Origin: Paenibacillus sp. MBLB1832
GTDB taxonomy: Bacteria > Bacillota > Bacilli > Paenibacillales > NBRC-103111
Length of the DNA: 64,000 nt
Assembly: GCF_032271945.1 (NCBI RefSeq)
Contig: NZ_CP130319.1
Location: 3,305,001 to 3,369,000 of the forward strand
Reading direction: 5' to 3'
Shown: positions 53,034-62,170 of the stretch, piece by piece
Layout of the letters: each line of letters begins with the position of its first letter
How positions within the stretch are numbered: the first letter of the stretch is position 1
Translations under genes and position numbers: made by a program
The notes under the pieces: model-generated
Seen by the model: the letters and a program-made list of their open reading frames with translations, nothing else
What the model was told of the DNA's origin: nothing
The model's database searches: none

Positions 53034-54125
53034 TTACTCCCCTTTTAGAAGGTCAACAATTTGTCTTACTTGCCCTGTCGTTACATCCTTACGGATTTCG
53101 ACTTTGCCTATTTCAGTCGGGATGATATACACCATCGTACCTTCCCTGAACTTCTTGTCATGCATCATCGCACTCATAATCGCATCCGTATCCAAATGAG
53201 CAGGAATTCGAACAGGTAGTCCATATTTCAGGAACAATCCCTTAGTTACGGTATGTATGTCTTCACTATATCCGAATTGCTGAGCAAGCTTTGCAGCGCC
53301 AACCATGCCAATCGCAATGGCTTCGCCATGCAGCAGTTCGCCGTACCCTGCTACCGCTTCCAAAGCATGTCCGATCGTATGTCCCAAATTCAAAATCGCA
53401 CGGAGATCGTTCTCACGTTCGTCTTGCGATACCACAATCGCCTTCACTTGGCAGCCGATATAGAGCGCATAGCTGAGCGCTTCTGGATCTAGTGCCAACA
53501 GCTTCTCAGCATTCTCTTCGCACCACTGGGTAAACGCAGCATCCCAAATCAAGCCATGCTTGATCACCTCAGAAAGCCCCGCTTTCACATCGCGAAGCGG
53601 CAACGTCAAGAGCAAGTCGATGTCGAACAGCACGAGCTCCGGCTGGTGGAACGCCCCGATGATGTTCTTCGCCATCGGGTGATTGACCGCCACCTTGCCG
53701 CCGACCGAGCTGTCGTGGGCAAGAATTGTTGTCGGGATCTGCACGAAGCGGATCCCGCGCATGAAGCTCGCTGCCGCGAAGCCGGCGAGATCGCCGACCA
53801 CGCCTCCTCCGAGGGCAACGATCGCAGAATTGCGATCAAGGCCCGCCTGGAGGGCGGCGGTTACGATTCCCTCGAGCTGCGCGAGGGATTTGGAGGTTTC
53901 GCCTGCCGGCACGACGCAGGCTGTCGCGGCGAAGCCGCCCTCGCGGAGCAGCGTGAGCACGCGCTCCAAGTGCAGCGCCGCCACCGATTCGTCGGTGACG
54001 ATGAGCATCGGCGACTTGCGGCTCAGCTTCGCGCGTTCGAACAGCGCCGAGATATTGGATAGTATGCCTTGACCAATATAAATCGGATAAGACCTTTCGC
54101 CAAGCTCTACGGTTAGCTCTCTCAT
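53034..54125 (-). CDS. aroB: 3-dehydroquinate synthase
   Basis: Second shikimate-pathway step, DAHP to 3-dehydroquinate. 363 residues; NAD-binding ALGGGVVGDLAGFAA, PTTILAHDSSVGGKVAVNHP and the zinc ligand region LNLGHTIGHALEA. One base separates it from aroC. The N-terminal half of the gene (about 53540-54070) is far richer in GC (42 of 60 at line 53761) than the C-terminal half (23 of 60 at line 53221). Confidence 0.97.
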   Translation of the reverse strand: MRELTVELGERSYPIYIGQGILSNISALFERAKLSRKSPMLIVTDESVAALHLERVLTLLREGGFAATACVVPAGETSKSLAQLEGIVTAALQAGLDRNSAIVALGGGVVGDLAGFAAASFMRGIRFVQIPTTILAHDSSVGGKVAVNHPMAKNIIGAFHQPELVLFDIDLLLTLPLRDVKAGLSEVIKHGLIWDAAFTQWCEENAEKLLALDPEALSYALYIGCQVKAIVVSQDERENDLRAILNLGHTIGHALEAVAGYGELLHGEAIAIGMVGAAKLAQQFGYSEDIHTVTKGLFLKYGLPVRIPAHLDTDAIMSAMMHDKKFREGTMVYIIPTEIGKVEIRKDVTTGQVRQIVDLLKGE

Positions 54126-54126
54126 C

Positions 54127-55290
54127 CTAGTAGTTCTCCACTTGTTTGAGGAAGTTTGTTAGGTTCGCGCGAATTTCTTCGATAGAATCTCCACCGAATT
54201 TATCGAGGAAAGCATTCGCGACTTCCCATGCGATGACGTTCTCCATGATCACGCCTGCCGCTGGGACTGCACAAGTATCGGAACGTTCAACCTGTGCCGT
54301 AAATACTTCTTTCGTATCAATATCCACGCTTTGCAATGGTTTGTACAAGGTAGAAATTGGCTTCATTACACCACGAACGATGATTTGCTCACCTGTGGTC
54401 ATACCGCCTTCAAATCCACCCGCACGATTCGTTCTGCGTCTGAAACCTTCTTCTTGCGTGTAAAGTATTTCATCATGAACGTTAGAGCCTCTACGCTCTG
54501 CCGCTTCAAAGCCAATTCCGAACTCAACACCTTTGAAAGCTTGAATGGAGAGAACCGCTTGTGCGATTTTGCCATCCAATTTGCGATCCCATTGTACGTG
54601 GCTGCCAAGACCGACAGGTACGCCTTCGATGATAACTTCAACGATACCACCTAATGTGTCGCCATCTTCTTTGGCTGCATCGATCGCAGCGATCATTTTC
54701 GCTTCTGCTTCTTTGTCCACAACGCGAACTGGTGATTCTTCAGTAACCGCGATCAACTCATCGATAGGCAGCTCTTGACGCTTCACTTCAACATCGCCAA
54801 TACGAATGACTTGTCCAGCTACTTTAATCCCGAACTCAGCGAGCAATTGACGAGCAACAGCTCCTGTAGCTACACGCATTGTGGTCTCACGCGCACTGGA
54901 TCTTTCCAAAATATTACGTAAATCTTTTTGATTATATTTAAGTCCGCCATTCAAATCGGCATGTCCAGGACGTGGACGATTCACGCGGCGTTTGCCTTCG
55001 TTATCTTCCTCAACAGGCTCAATACCCATAACGGAAGTCCAGTGTTTCCAGTCATTGTTCACGACAACGAGTGCGATTGGTGCACCTGTCGTTTTACCGT
55101 GACGCACACCTCCAGCGATCGTAGCTGTATCTTTCTCAATTTGCATCCGACGACCGCGGCCGTAGCCCTTCTGACGTCTATGTAATTGGTGATTTAATTC
55201 ATCAAAGTTCAGGGTTACATTACTTGGAAACCCTTCAATGATCGCAGTGAGCTGCGGGCCATGCGTTTCACCTGCTGTTAAATATCTCAC
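54127..55290 (-). CDS. aroC: Chorismate synthase
   Basis: Last step to chorismate, FMN-dependent. 387 residues with [31 protein letters not shown], the [12 protein letters not shown] segment and [12 protein letters not shown]. Called aroF in B. subtilis. It heads the supra-operon aroC-aroB-aroH-trp-hisC-tyrA; the 3'-phosphoshikimate steps (aroA, aroE) are not in this window. Confidence 0.97.
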   Translation of the reverse strand: MRYLTAGETHGPQLTAIIEGFPSNVTLNFDELNHQLHRRQKGYGRGRRMQIEKDTATIAGGVRHGKTTGAPIALVVVNNDWKHWTSVMGIEPVEEDNEGKRRVNRPRPGHADLNGGLKYNQKDLRNILERSSARETTMRVATGAVARQLLAEFGIKVAGQVIRIGDVEVKRQELPIDELIAVTEESPVRVVDKEAEAKMIAAIDAAKEDGDTLGGIVEVIIEGVPVGLGSHVQWDRKLDGKIAQAVLSIQAFKGVEFGIGFEAAERRGSNVHDEILYTQEEGFRRRTNRAGGFEGGMTTGEQIIVRGVMKPISTLYKPLQSVDIDTKEVFTAQVERSDTCAVPAAGVIMENVIAWEVANAFLDKFGGDSIEEIRANLTNFLKQVENY

Positions 55291-55423
55291 AATCCGTTAC
55301 CCCCTAAGAATTTTACGAAAAAAAATAAAGATCCGATTCTATATCATTCGCTTTAGCGCTTTGACGCGCGATTACTTCTTGTCATTATAGTATAGCAACT
55401 CAGGTTTGGCAACAACACAAATG

Positions 55424-55473
55424 CAAAAACACGCTGCACAGGTAAGGATATCTCCTTCCCACGCAAGCGTGTT
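55424..55473 (-). terminator. Terminator after the small HTH gene
   Basis: Minus-strand AACACGCTTGC...GCAGCGTGTTTTT with an internal AAGGA/TCCTT stem, about 25 bases after the stop of the 54-residue gene. Separates the cheR-side genes from aroC. Confidence 0.8.
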
Positions 55474-55495
55474 ATCAACAAGACATGAATTGCAT

Positions 55496-55660
55496 TTATC
55501 CGTGCATAGGCTGCTTCTGGACGATTCTAAGAGGTTCACATAGCTGAGGATCATTCATCAATCCTGAGATTTGTGAGGAATCGACTCCTAAAATTTGTGC
55601 ACATTCTTGAATGGAAATCATTCCCCTGCGATACGCGGTAATTACCTTGCGTTTGTCCAT
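55496..55660 (-). CDS. 54-residue putative helix-turn-helix protein
   Basis: ATG 55660 is preceded by GAGGGGG at good spacing. The product starts MDKRKVITAYRRGMI, then SIQECAQILGVDSSQISGLM, a canonical helix-turn-helix pattern (Glu-Ala-type first helix, Gly-Val turn, Ser-rich recognition helix), and ends shortly after with PLRIVQKQPMHG. It is followed by its own terminator and stands between cheR and aroC on the same strand. Not recognised as a named family; a small DNA-binding or anti-repressor-like role is a guess. Confidence 0.6.
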   Translation of the reverse strand: MDKRKVITAYRRGMISIQECAQILGVDSSQISGLMNDPQLCEPLRIVQKQPMHG

Positions 55661-55752
55661 GATAGCCCCCTCAACGTGTATGCATTGTTCAAAGCTAGAA
55701 ACCTGTCCAACTTTGTTGTGCTACATCTTAGTATTGGAAGTTATGGAAGTTC

Positions 55753-56535
55753 TTATACACCCTTTTTTCGATAAAAAAACGTATCAGCCGCTTCCAAATC
55801 ATATTGTCCTGGCGAGAAAATTTGTTCCGTCGATCCGACGAACAGCAATCCACCAGGTTTAAGCGCTTTGGCGAACTTCTGATAGAGCACATGCTTCGCT
55901 TCTTCGGTAAAATAAATAATCACATTCCGGCACACGATCAGATCGAAGCCCGTATCGAAGGTATCCACAAGCAAATTCTGCTTCTGAAATTTAATCGCTT
56001 TCTTTAGCTCATCCGAAATGTGATACATCATTTGATCTTGTCGGAAATATTTCTTCACATAGTTTGCTGGCACATCCCGAATCGAACGATCTAAGTACGC
56101 GCCTTTACGTGCTTTCTCTAGCGCGCCATCGTCGATATCCGTTGCGTGCAGGCTCGTCTCGTTCAGTGCTCCATGTTCGGCTAAAATCATTGCAAGTGTA
56201 TACGGTTCTTCCCCCGTGGAACATGCAGCGCTCCAAACTTTCAATCGGCGATTCCGTTTCAGCATCTCAGGAATGAACTTCTGTTCTACCAGCTCCCAGC
56301 GATTCGGATTACGCCAGAACTCTGACACATTGATCGTCATGCGATCCAGGAACTCATAGAATAATTCTTTATCTTTCATCATCGCATCGAAAAAGGCTAC
56401 AAATGTATTGTAACCTCGCTTCATCCGCAAGGTAGTTAAGCGTCGCTTCATCTGTGCTTCTTTGTAAAGGGCCAGATCGATGGACGTTTGTTCCTTAATC
56501 TTCTTAATAAATAATAAAAAATCTTGATCCTCCAT
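55753..56535 (-). CDS. cheR: Chemotaxis protein methyltransferase CheR
   Basis: SAM-dependent methylation of glutamates on chemoreceptors. About 260 residues: N-terminal helical domain (YKEAQMKRRLTTLRMKRGY, MTINVSEFWRNPNRWELVE), then the SAM domain with VWSAACSTGEEPYTLAMIL, HATDIDDGALEKA and DLIVCRNVIIYF. ATG 56535 has AAGGTGG nine bases upstream; GTG 56544 is the alternative. It lies between ndk and aroC, as in Bacillus; no other chemotaxis gene is nearby. Confidence 0.95.
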   Translation of the reverse strand: MEDQDFLLFIKKIKEQTSIDLALYKEAQMKRRLTTLRMKRGYNTFVAFFDAMMKDKELFYEFLDRMTINVSEFWRNPNRWELVEQKFIPEMLKRNRRLKVWSAACSTGEEPYTLAMILAEHGALNETSLHATDIDDGALEKARKGAYLDRSIRDVPANYVKKYFRQDQMMYHISDELKKAIKFQKQNLLVDTFDTGFDLIVCRNVIIYFTEEAKHVLYQKFAKALKPGGLLFVGSTEQIFSPGQYDLEAADTFFYRKKGV

Positions 56536-56608
56536 GCTGTCCACCCACCTTGATCAGTATCTATTGGTTACATTCTGTGGCAGATAGACAGATTCCTTCC
56601 TAAAACAA

Positions 56609-56640
56609 CAAAAAACCTGCATCACGAAGTGATTGCAGGC
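56609..56640 (-). terminator. Terminator after ndk
   Basis: CCTGCAATCAC-TTC-GTGATGCAGG followed by TTTTTT on the minus strand. Confidence 0.9.
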
Positions 56641-56662
56641 TAAAGTTAGCAATTTATGTCGA

Positions 56663-57106
56663 CTAAATCCAAGGCTGGATGTTTTTATCGTAATCGATAA
56701 TTTCGTGCGGTTGGAAAAAGTTGCTGATTTCACGCTCTGCGCTTTCAGGCGAATCCGAGCCGTGGATCAAATTTAAGTGCGTATGTACTGCGAAATCACC
56801 TCGAATGGTCCCTGGTGCGGCTTCCAGCGAACTCGTTTTCCCCATCATCGTTCGAGATAAGGCAATGACTTGATCACCATGCCACACCATTGCAAAGACA
56901 GGGCCAGAAGTAATGAAATTAACCAGTCGCTCGTAAAAGTCTTTCCCTTTGTGTTCCGCATAATGAGTCTCGGCTTGCTCTCGTGAGATCACCATGAGTT
57001 TACTGCCGATCATTTGGAAGCCTTTCTGCTCAAATCGTTTCACAATTTCGCCGACAAGCCCGCGCTGAACCCCATCTGGCTTCACCATTAGAAATGTTTT
57101 TTCCAT
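56663..57106 (-). CDS. ndk: Nucleoside diphosphate kinase
   Basis: Balances NTP pools by phosphate transfer through a histidine. 147 residues; [15 protein letters not shown] at the start and the active histidine in [20 protein letters not shown]-like C-terminus normal. It follows hepT by about 14 bases, as in Bacillus. Confidence 0.97.
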   Translation of the reverse strand: MEKTFLMVKPDGVQRGLVGEIVKRFEQKGFQMIGSKLMVISREQAETHYAEHKGKDFYERLVNFITSGPVFAMVWHGDQVIALSRTMMGKTSSLEAAPGTIRGDFAVHTHLNLIHGSDSPESAEREISNFFQPHEIIDYDKNIQPWI

Positions 57107-57120
57107 TGAAAAATACCTCC

Positions 57121-58098
57121 TTAGTAAGATCGATTCCCGATAAAATAAGCGACTTCAATTAAATCTTTCTTCGCTTGAATATCCGGCAGCTTGTCCAGTG
57201 CAGTAATGGCTTTATCAATGTAGCACTGGGACAGTCGATCCGCTTCTTTAATGCCTGTTCCGCCTCGTATGAGATCTAGGAATCGACTAACATCCGTTTG
57301 TCCATCCAGTTTATGTATTCGTTCGAGTTCTGTCAATATCATCGGCTTCATGGCGGGATCTTTCATCGTAAGCAACACAGGCAAGGTAATATTCCCTTGT
57401 TTAATATCACTGCCTGGCGGCTTTCCGATTTGCTTCTCGGTCCCGATTAAATCCAGAATATCATCGCGAATTTGGAAGGCCATACCTACATTATAGCCAA
57501 AATTATACAATTTAGTGCTCATCCATTCAGGAGCATCTGCACCAATTGCACCTAGTTGACAGGAAATCCCAATTAATAGCGCAGTTTTACGGCGAATCCG
57601 CAATAAATAATCCCGAATCGTTTGATCTGCGTTGAAAAAGAAACGAATCTGCTCCATTTCTCCAATAGACATTTCCACAATGGCTTTGGACATGATCTGG
57701 TGCACTTCAGGTTTATGGATTTGCGTAATAACTTCCAGTGCTCTGGCGAAAATATAATCTCCCGTATACATCGCGATGCGATTATCCCATTTGGAACGTA
57801 CCGTCAACTGCCCGCGGCGTGTGTTAGCGTCATCAATCACATCATCGTGGACAAGCGAAGCCATATGGATAAGTTCAAGGGGAACAGCTACATGTTTCAT
57901 GGTCTGAAGCTTGTAGCTGCCGAACTCCCCAGAGAGCAGAACAAACACAGGGCGAATCCGCTTGCCCCCTGCTTTGAGAAGATGGATCGAGGTATCTCTT
58001 AACAAGGAGTGATCACTATAGACGGTTTCCTCGAGTTCCTTCTCGATCGCCGCAATATCTCTCTTTTTCCTCGCATAAATGTCCAATAAGTTTTTCAT
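57121..58098 (-). CDS. hepT: Heptaprenyl diphosphate synthase component II
   Basis: Catalytic subunit of the heterodimeric prenyltransferase producing the C35 side chain of menaquinone-7. 325 residues. First aspartate-rich motif [15 protein letters not shown], second [11 protein letters not shown], and [14 protein letters not shown]. The regulatory subunit HepS is encoded 4 kb upstream in the same gene set. The start overlaps the mqnA stop by four bases. Confidence 0.95.
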   Translation of the reverse strand: MKNLLDIYARKKRDIAAIEKELEETVYSDHSLLRDTSIHLLKAGGKRIRPVFVLLSGEFGSYKLQTMKHVAVPLELIHMASLVHDDVIDDANTRRGQLTVRSKWDNRIAMYTGDYIFARALEVITQIHKPEVHQIMSKAIVEMSIGEMEQIRFFFNADQTIRDYLLRIRRKTALLIGISCQLGAIGADAPEWMSTKLYNFGYNVGMAFQIRDDILDLIGTEKQIGKPPGSDIKQGNITLPVLLTMKDPAMKPMILTELERIHKLDGQTDVSRFLDLIRGGTGIKEADRLSQCYIDKAITALDKLPDIQAKKDLIEVAYFIGNRSY

Positions 58099-58958
58099 TC
58101 CGTCACCCGTGCCACTTTATTATCTTCCCATAACCCAATGGTTACGGGCTTAGGGAGAAAGCCAAGCTCATAACAATATTGGTAATAGGCTGCTAGACCT
58201 TCCCACTGTTCAGCTCCAAAATCATAGCATAAGGTATGAAAATAATGATGCCAATACTCAGACGTGCCGCCTACAGTAGCCTGAGCTTCTGCAATCATGT
58301 GCTGCGGTTCTTGGTGAGCTTGCACTTTACTTTTCTTAAAAGCTTCGAAAATGTCAGCCACAAGTTCTGGATGCTTACGAATCGTGTCTTTACGAATGGC
58401 CCAAACCGCGAATGTCATCCATTTTCCCGTCCATTTGGCCCATTCTTGCCCAAGATCGGTAATCATATACGATTTGTTTCGCCAGCTTTCTTTAATCGCA
58501 TCATCACCGATCAGTAATGCCGCATCCGCATCTTCCATCATGACGTCCAAATTGGGGTTGGCATAGGCATAAGTCGGCTTTCCGTTATAGAACTTCTCTA
58601 GGATTATTTTCAATAAATTCACGGATGAAGCTGAAGTTGTTGGGAGTTTAATGCGGCCATTTACAATTTCTCGCAACGGCTTGTCATGAAACAGCAAGAT
58701 GGAATTCACTTCGCCATAGGAGCTAACCGATAAATCTGGGAACAGCATGTAATCTTCGAAATATTGACCATAGGAAAAAGAAGAAATAGGCCCCATATCA
58801 ATCGTTCCTGCTGCCATGGCCTGATTGAGCGACGTGGGTACTTGTTCTATAATATCGACTTCTGCGCTTTGCATAAGATTTGGGAAATAATAATAGATCG
58901 GCCACACATTCGTATAATTGATGCGGCCAATTCGGATTTTAGGGTCTCGGTTGCTCAT
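58095..58958 (-). CDS. mqnA: MqnA-family menaquinone biosynthesis protein (chorismate dehydratase)
   Basis: 287 residues, periplasmic-binding-protein-like fold without a signal peptide. The N-terminus KIRIGRINYTNVWPIYYYF, VPTSLNQAMAAGTIDMGPIS and the ALLIGDDAI segment fit MqnA/MqnD proteins; MqnA removes water from chorismate to 3-enolpyruvylbenzoate in the futalosine route. MqnA is preferred to MqnD by the IGRINYTN-type start and UbiX/UbiA neighbours, but this is not certain. It overlaps hepT by four bases and ubiX by 20. Confidence 0.82.
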   Translation of the reverse strand: MSNRDPKIRIGRINYTNVWPIYYYFPNLMQSAEVDIIEQVPTSLNQAMAAGTIDMGPISSFSYGQYFEDYMLFPDLSVSSYGEVNSILLFHDKPLREIVNGRIKLPTTSASSVNLLKIILEKFYNGKPTYAYANPNLDVMMEDADAALLIGDDAIKESWRNKSYMITDLGQEWAKWTGKWMTFAVWAIRKDTIRKHPELVADIFEAFKKSKVQAHQEPQHMIAEAQATVGGTSEYWHHYFHTLCYDFGAEQWEGLAAYYQYCYELGFLPKPVTIGLWEDNKVARVTE

Positions 58959-59550
58959 CTGTATCTCCCCATCTTCGGTACAAGGAATGTTCGATTTCCA
59001 TGCTATCCATTACTTTGCCTACTAAAAAATCGACCATCTCCTCAATTGTGCGAGGACGATTATAGAAGGCTGGCATCGCTGGAATCATGCGCACCCCCAT
59101 TTTCGAGAGGGTTAACATATTTTCTAGATGTATCGCATGCAGCGGTGTTTCCCTTGGTACCATAATTAATTTTCTGCCTTCTTTAAGCATCACATCAGCG
59201 GTCCGTTCGATCAGATTATCCGAAGAACCGTGAGCGATTCCAGATAAGGTTCCCATGGAACAAGGAATGACCACCATGCCTTTGGTTCGAAAGGACCCAC
59301 TGGCCACGGTCGCTCCGATATTCGCATTGGGGTGATATTCATAGGAACCTAATCTGCCGCCAAAATGCTTCTCTAGCTCATCTTGTCGTTTGGATACTTG
59401 CCAATCCAGCTCGTCCTGCAAGACACGCCAGCCTGCATCCGAAATAAGAAGATGAACATTCAAACCGAGATCCAGCAGCACTTCACAAAGCCGAATCCCG
59501 TACTGTGCCCCGCTTGCACCAGTAATTCCGATAACCCAATTGCCACTCAT
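58939..59550 (-). CDS. ubiX: UbiX-family flavin prenyltransferase
   Basis: 203 residues. Makes prenylated FMN needed by UbiD-type decarboxylases. GITGASGAQYGIRL at residues 7-20, VVIPCSMGTLSGIAHGSSDN and the KLIMVPRETPLHAIHLENM loop are diagnostic. In the futalosine pathway the UbiX-like protein supports the UbiD-like decarboxylase, which is not in this window. Overlaps the ubiA end and the mqnA start. Confidence 0.93.
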   Translation of the reverse strand: MSGNWVIGITGASGAQYGIRLCEVLLDLGLNVHLLISDAGWRVLQDELDWQVSKRQDELEKHFGGRLGSYEYHPNANIGATVASGSFRTKGMVVIPCSMGTLSGIAHGSSDNLIERTADVMLKEGRKLIMVPRETPLHAIHLENMLTLSKMGVRMIPAMPAFYNRPRTIEEMVDFLVGKVMDSMEIEHSLYRRWGDTDEQPRP

Positions 59551-60422
59551 GAATACTGTCTCACTAGAATATCAAGTAAGGTGAAGCTAAACATGACAAG
59601 ACTCAAGATGCCGTTCATTGTGAAAAATGCGGTATTCAATTTCGATAAATCCTGCGGAGTAACAAGTCTATGCTCTTTAAATAAAATCAAATATGAAATG
59701 ATAAGACCAATTAGATATAACCAACTTAGATGTGTTAAGAAGAATAACGTCACAAGTCCAATCGCAGTTAACACATGCAAGACGCGTGCAGTTAATAGCG
59801 AAGCTTTAATACCAAACCGACTAGGATAGGAATGTAATCCTTCCGAACGGTCAAATTCAGCATCCTGGCACGCATAAATGAGATCAAAACCCGCGCTCCA
59901 ACATGCGACTGTTAAGAAAAAGATGATGGACGCCCACGTGAATTCACCTGTCACCGCCACCCAACCCCCTAATGGAGCTAAACCCAACGTAATACCCAGG
60001 AAGAAATGGCATGCCCATGTAAAACGTTTGGTATAGGAATAGATCACTAAGAAAAACACAGCAATTGGCAACAGTTTCATCGATAAGGCACTTAAATGAT
60101 AGGTCGCCCAAAACAACAATGCGAAAGAGATAAGGATATAAATAAGAACTTGTGGAACCGAGATTAACCCTGCTGGTATCGCACGGTTCTCTGTTCGCGG
60201 GTTACGTTTATCAATCGCTTGGTCAATAACACGATTCAAAGCCATCGCGGCTGTTCTTGCGCCCACCATAGCAAGCGTAATCCACCCGATTTGAGCCCAC
60301 GTGGGCAAATGACCTAACAAGACAACGGAGCCTAGAATGGCTCCCATGAACGCGAACGGCAGTGCAAATACACTGTGCTCAAATTTAATCATTTCAAGAA
60401 AAATTTTAAGTTTAGTCAACAT
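59547..60422 (-). CDS. UbiA-family polyprenyltransferase (MqnP-like)
   Basis: 291 residues, about eight membrane helices. The first aspartate motif is ALNRVIDQAIDKRNPRTENR; the second is DLIYACQDAEFDRSEGLHS. FALPFAFMGAILGS and FTWACHFFLGITLGLAPLGG are typical of UbiA-like prenyltransferases. Given MqnA and UbiX next door it is likely the futalosine-pathway prenyltransferase that adds the heptaprenyl chain. The annotation 4-hydroxybenzoate prenyltransferase would be misleading here. Confidence 0.85.
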   Translation of the reverse strand: MLTKLKIFLEMIKFEHSVFALPFAFMGAILGSVVLLGHLPTWAQIGWITLAMVGARTAAMALNRVIDQAIDKRNPRTENRAIPAGLISVPQVLIYILISFALLFWATYHLSALSMKLLPIAVFFLVIYSYTKRFTWACHFFLGITLGLAPLGGWVAVTGEFTWASIIFFLTVACWSAGFDLIYACQDAEFDRSEGLHSYPSRFGIKASLLTARVLHVLTAIGLVTLFFLTHLSWLYLIGLIISYLILFKEHRLVTPQDLSKLNTAFFTMNGILSLVMFSFTLLDILVRQYS

Positions 60423-60429
60423 CTGATAG

Positions 60430-61185
60430 TTACACTCCTGATTTCGTTTTTCCCTTAGTGCCCGTGTGAAGTGCTGCTACGCCCCCAAATAAAGGGTGAG
60501 CTTGCACATCGTTCAAGCCATTTTTCTCGAAAATAGCTCCTAATTGCTTATGGTCGGGAAAAGAAATGAGCGACTCTGGCAGCCACTTGTACTGTTCATA
60601 CTTTTTCACGATGAGCTTCCCAAGGAAAGGCAGTATGCGACGGAAATAGAGATAATAAATGGACTTGAACGGCTGCCAAGTTGGTTTGGACAGCTCCAAA
60701 GACACAACTAGCCCTCCGGGCTTAACGACGCGTTGCATCTCACGAATAACTTGCTCAAGATCGGGAACATTGCGCAGCGCAAAGCCAATTGTAGCAAAAT
60801 CAAACGTATTGTCGTCAAACGGAAGACTCATCGCATTGCCTTGAATCAGTTCGATCTGCCCTTCCAGTCGTTCTTCTCTTACTTTAATCGCACCATGATC
60901 AAGCATATTCTGACTGAAATCAAGCCCTACCATTTTACCTGTGCGACTAGCTTTAGCCATACTAATCGTCCAATCGCATGTCCCGCAGCAAAGATCGATA
61001 GCTGTATCTCCAGGTTGCACGTTCATTTTCTTCATTGCATATTTACGCCAAGCTTTATGCCGATTGAAGCTAAGAATATCGTTCATCAGATCGTACTTGG
61101 GTGCGATACTCTCAAACACGCCATGAACGAATTCTTCTTTGCTCTTGGGCTTGTTGGCTTCCATATTGGTTTTGCTAACACTCAT
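60430..61185 (-). CDS. menG: Demethylmenaquinone methyltransferase
   Basis: SAM-dependent methylation of demethylmenaquinone to menaquinone. About 251 residues from ATG 61185, just inside the gap after hepS; the longer open frame overlaps hepS. FESIAPKYDLMNDILSFNRH, DLCCGTCDWTISMAKA (SAM motif, with Cys in place of the usual small residues) and FALRNVPDLEQVIREMQRV are UbiE/MenG signatures. Order hepS-menG-(...)-hepT parallels Bacillus. Confidence 0.95.
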   Translation of the reverse strand: MSVSKTNMEANKPKSKEEFVHGVFESIAPKYDLMNDILSFNRHKAWRKYAMKKMNVQPGDTAIDLCCGTCDWTISMAKASRTGKMVGLDFSQNMLDHGAIKVREERLEGQIELIQGNAMSLPFDDNTFDFATIGFALRNVPDLEQVIREMQRVVKPGGLVVSLELSKPTWQPFKSIYYLYFRRILPFLGKLIVKKYEQYKWLPESLISFPDHKQLGAIFEKNGLNDVQAHPLFGGVAALHTGTKGKTKSGV

Positions 61186-61198
61186 GATCCCAATCCCC

Positions 61199-62065
61199 TT
61201 ATATCTCTTCCAACACTTTGGGCTTATTGCCTGCAATCTTAACGAATGGCTCCCAAATGTGAAAGAGTTCACTTAATAGCTTGTCCGAATAGCTCATCTT
61301 CATACGATCTCGCACCTGTTGCCAGTGCGTATGAAACAATTGATTCAAGTGAGCAGCAATTTGATATTTATACAACAATGAACGCGCCATCATCGGATCG
61401 ATCTCCTCGACCTGAAGCTGTTTTCGCTCTTCGCGTGTGCCATGCTGCATAATATACCAGTATCCCCAGCTCCATTTGAACTTGCCCAAGGATTCCGTAC
61501 GGAATAGCTCCTCCATGAGTAGCTCACATCGTGCAAAGCCTCTCATGGCATCTGCCCATTGATCCTCGTAGGCTTCCGAAATCACATCTGAGAAAGACAA
61601 AAAAAGCTGAGACTTAATTTCCACCATGTGGGAAACGTAATCTTCTGCCGTTAATTTCAGCTGCTTCATTTTCACATACATACTCATCTTGAACCGATTC
61701 ACTTCACAGATCGCACTGGATATCTTACTTATCATATTGATCTGTCCAGCCTGCGCGAGCAGATGATAAAAGCGGGCACTGAAATAGTCACCCGCCAGTA
61801 CTTTCAGCTGTCTCGATCTTGCGGCCTTCTTCTCTTTGATCTCGTTCGAAACACTGACCATGTCGTGCGTATCGAGTCCTAATTCCACCAGTGCCGTCAC
61901 TAACGTGAACAATTCACTCGTTGAACTCAGTTTAGTATTACCATCCAAGAAGGCGAACAACAGACGTGTACGCAACTCTGGAAAATTGGGAAGGTCTGTG
62001 TGTATTTGGATCATATCATACTCTGTATACTGCTTAGCGATCTCAAGGATCCGATAAGAATTCAT
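61199..62065 (-). CDS. hepS: Heptaprenyl diphosphate synthase component I
   Basis: Non-catalytic partner of HepT that sets chain length. 288 residues, all helical; the N-terminal part has FAFLDGNTKLSSTSELFTLV, QLKVLAGDYFSARFYHLLAQ is a well-conserved segment. In Bacillus the same gene follows mtrA-mtrB. Good ribosome site ACGGAGG upstream. Confidence 0.9.
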   Translation of the reverse strand: MNSYRILEIAKQYTEYDMIQIHTDLPNFPELRTRLLFAFLDGNTKLSSTSELFTLVTALVELGLDTHDMVSVSNEIKEKKAARSRQLKVLAGDYFSARFYHLLAQAGQINMISKISSAICEVNRFKMSMYVKMKQLKLTAEDYVSHMVEIKSQLFLSFSDVISEAYEDQWADAMRGFARCELLMEELFRTESLGKFKWSWGYWYIMQHGTREERKQLQVEEIDPMMARSLLYKYQIAAHLNQLFHTHWQQVRDRMKMSYSDKLLSELFHIWEPFVKIAGNKPKVLEEI

Positions 62066-62170
62066 TCAAAAGCCTCCGTAACCGTATGCCAACCATCATC
62101 AATCAGTTTCAGTGTCTCAATCCAAATTATTATAGCATAACGTGTTCCTAGAAGCACATTTATTTACCAC

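Noticed and set aside
53556-54062. 168-residue plus-strand frame
   Set aside because: Antisense shadow of the GC-rich part of aroB; Arg/His-rich composition typical of spurious frames.
55372-55554. 60-residue cysteine-rich minus-strand frame
   Set aside because: It crosses a clear terminator hairpin and overlaps the better-supported 54-residue HTH gene in another frame; no ribosome site.
60733-61242. 169-residue plus-strand frame
   Set aside because: Antisense to menG and the hepS-menG junction; no homology-like features.
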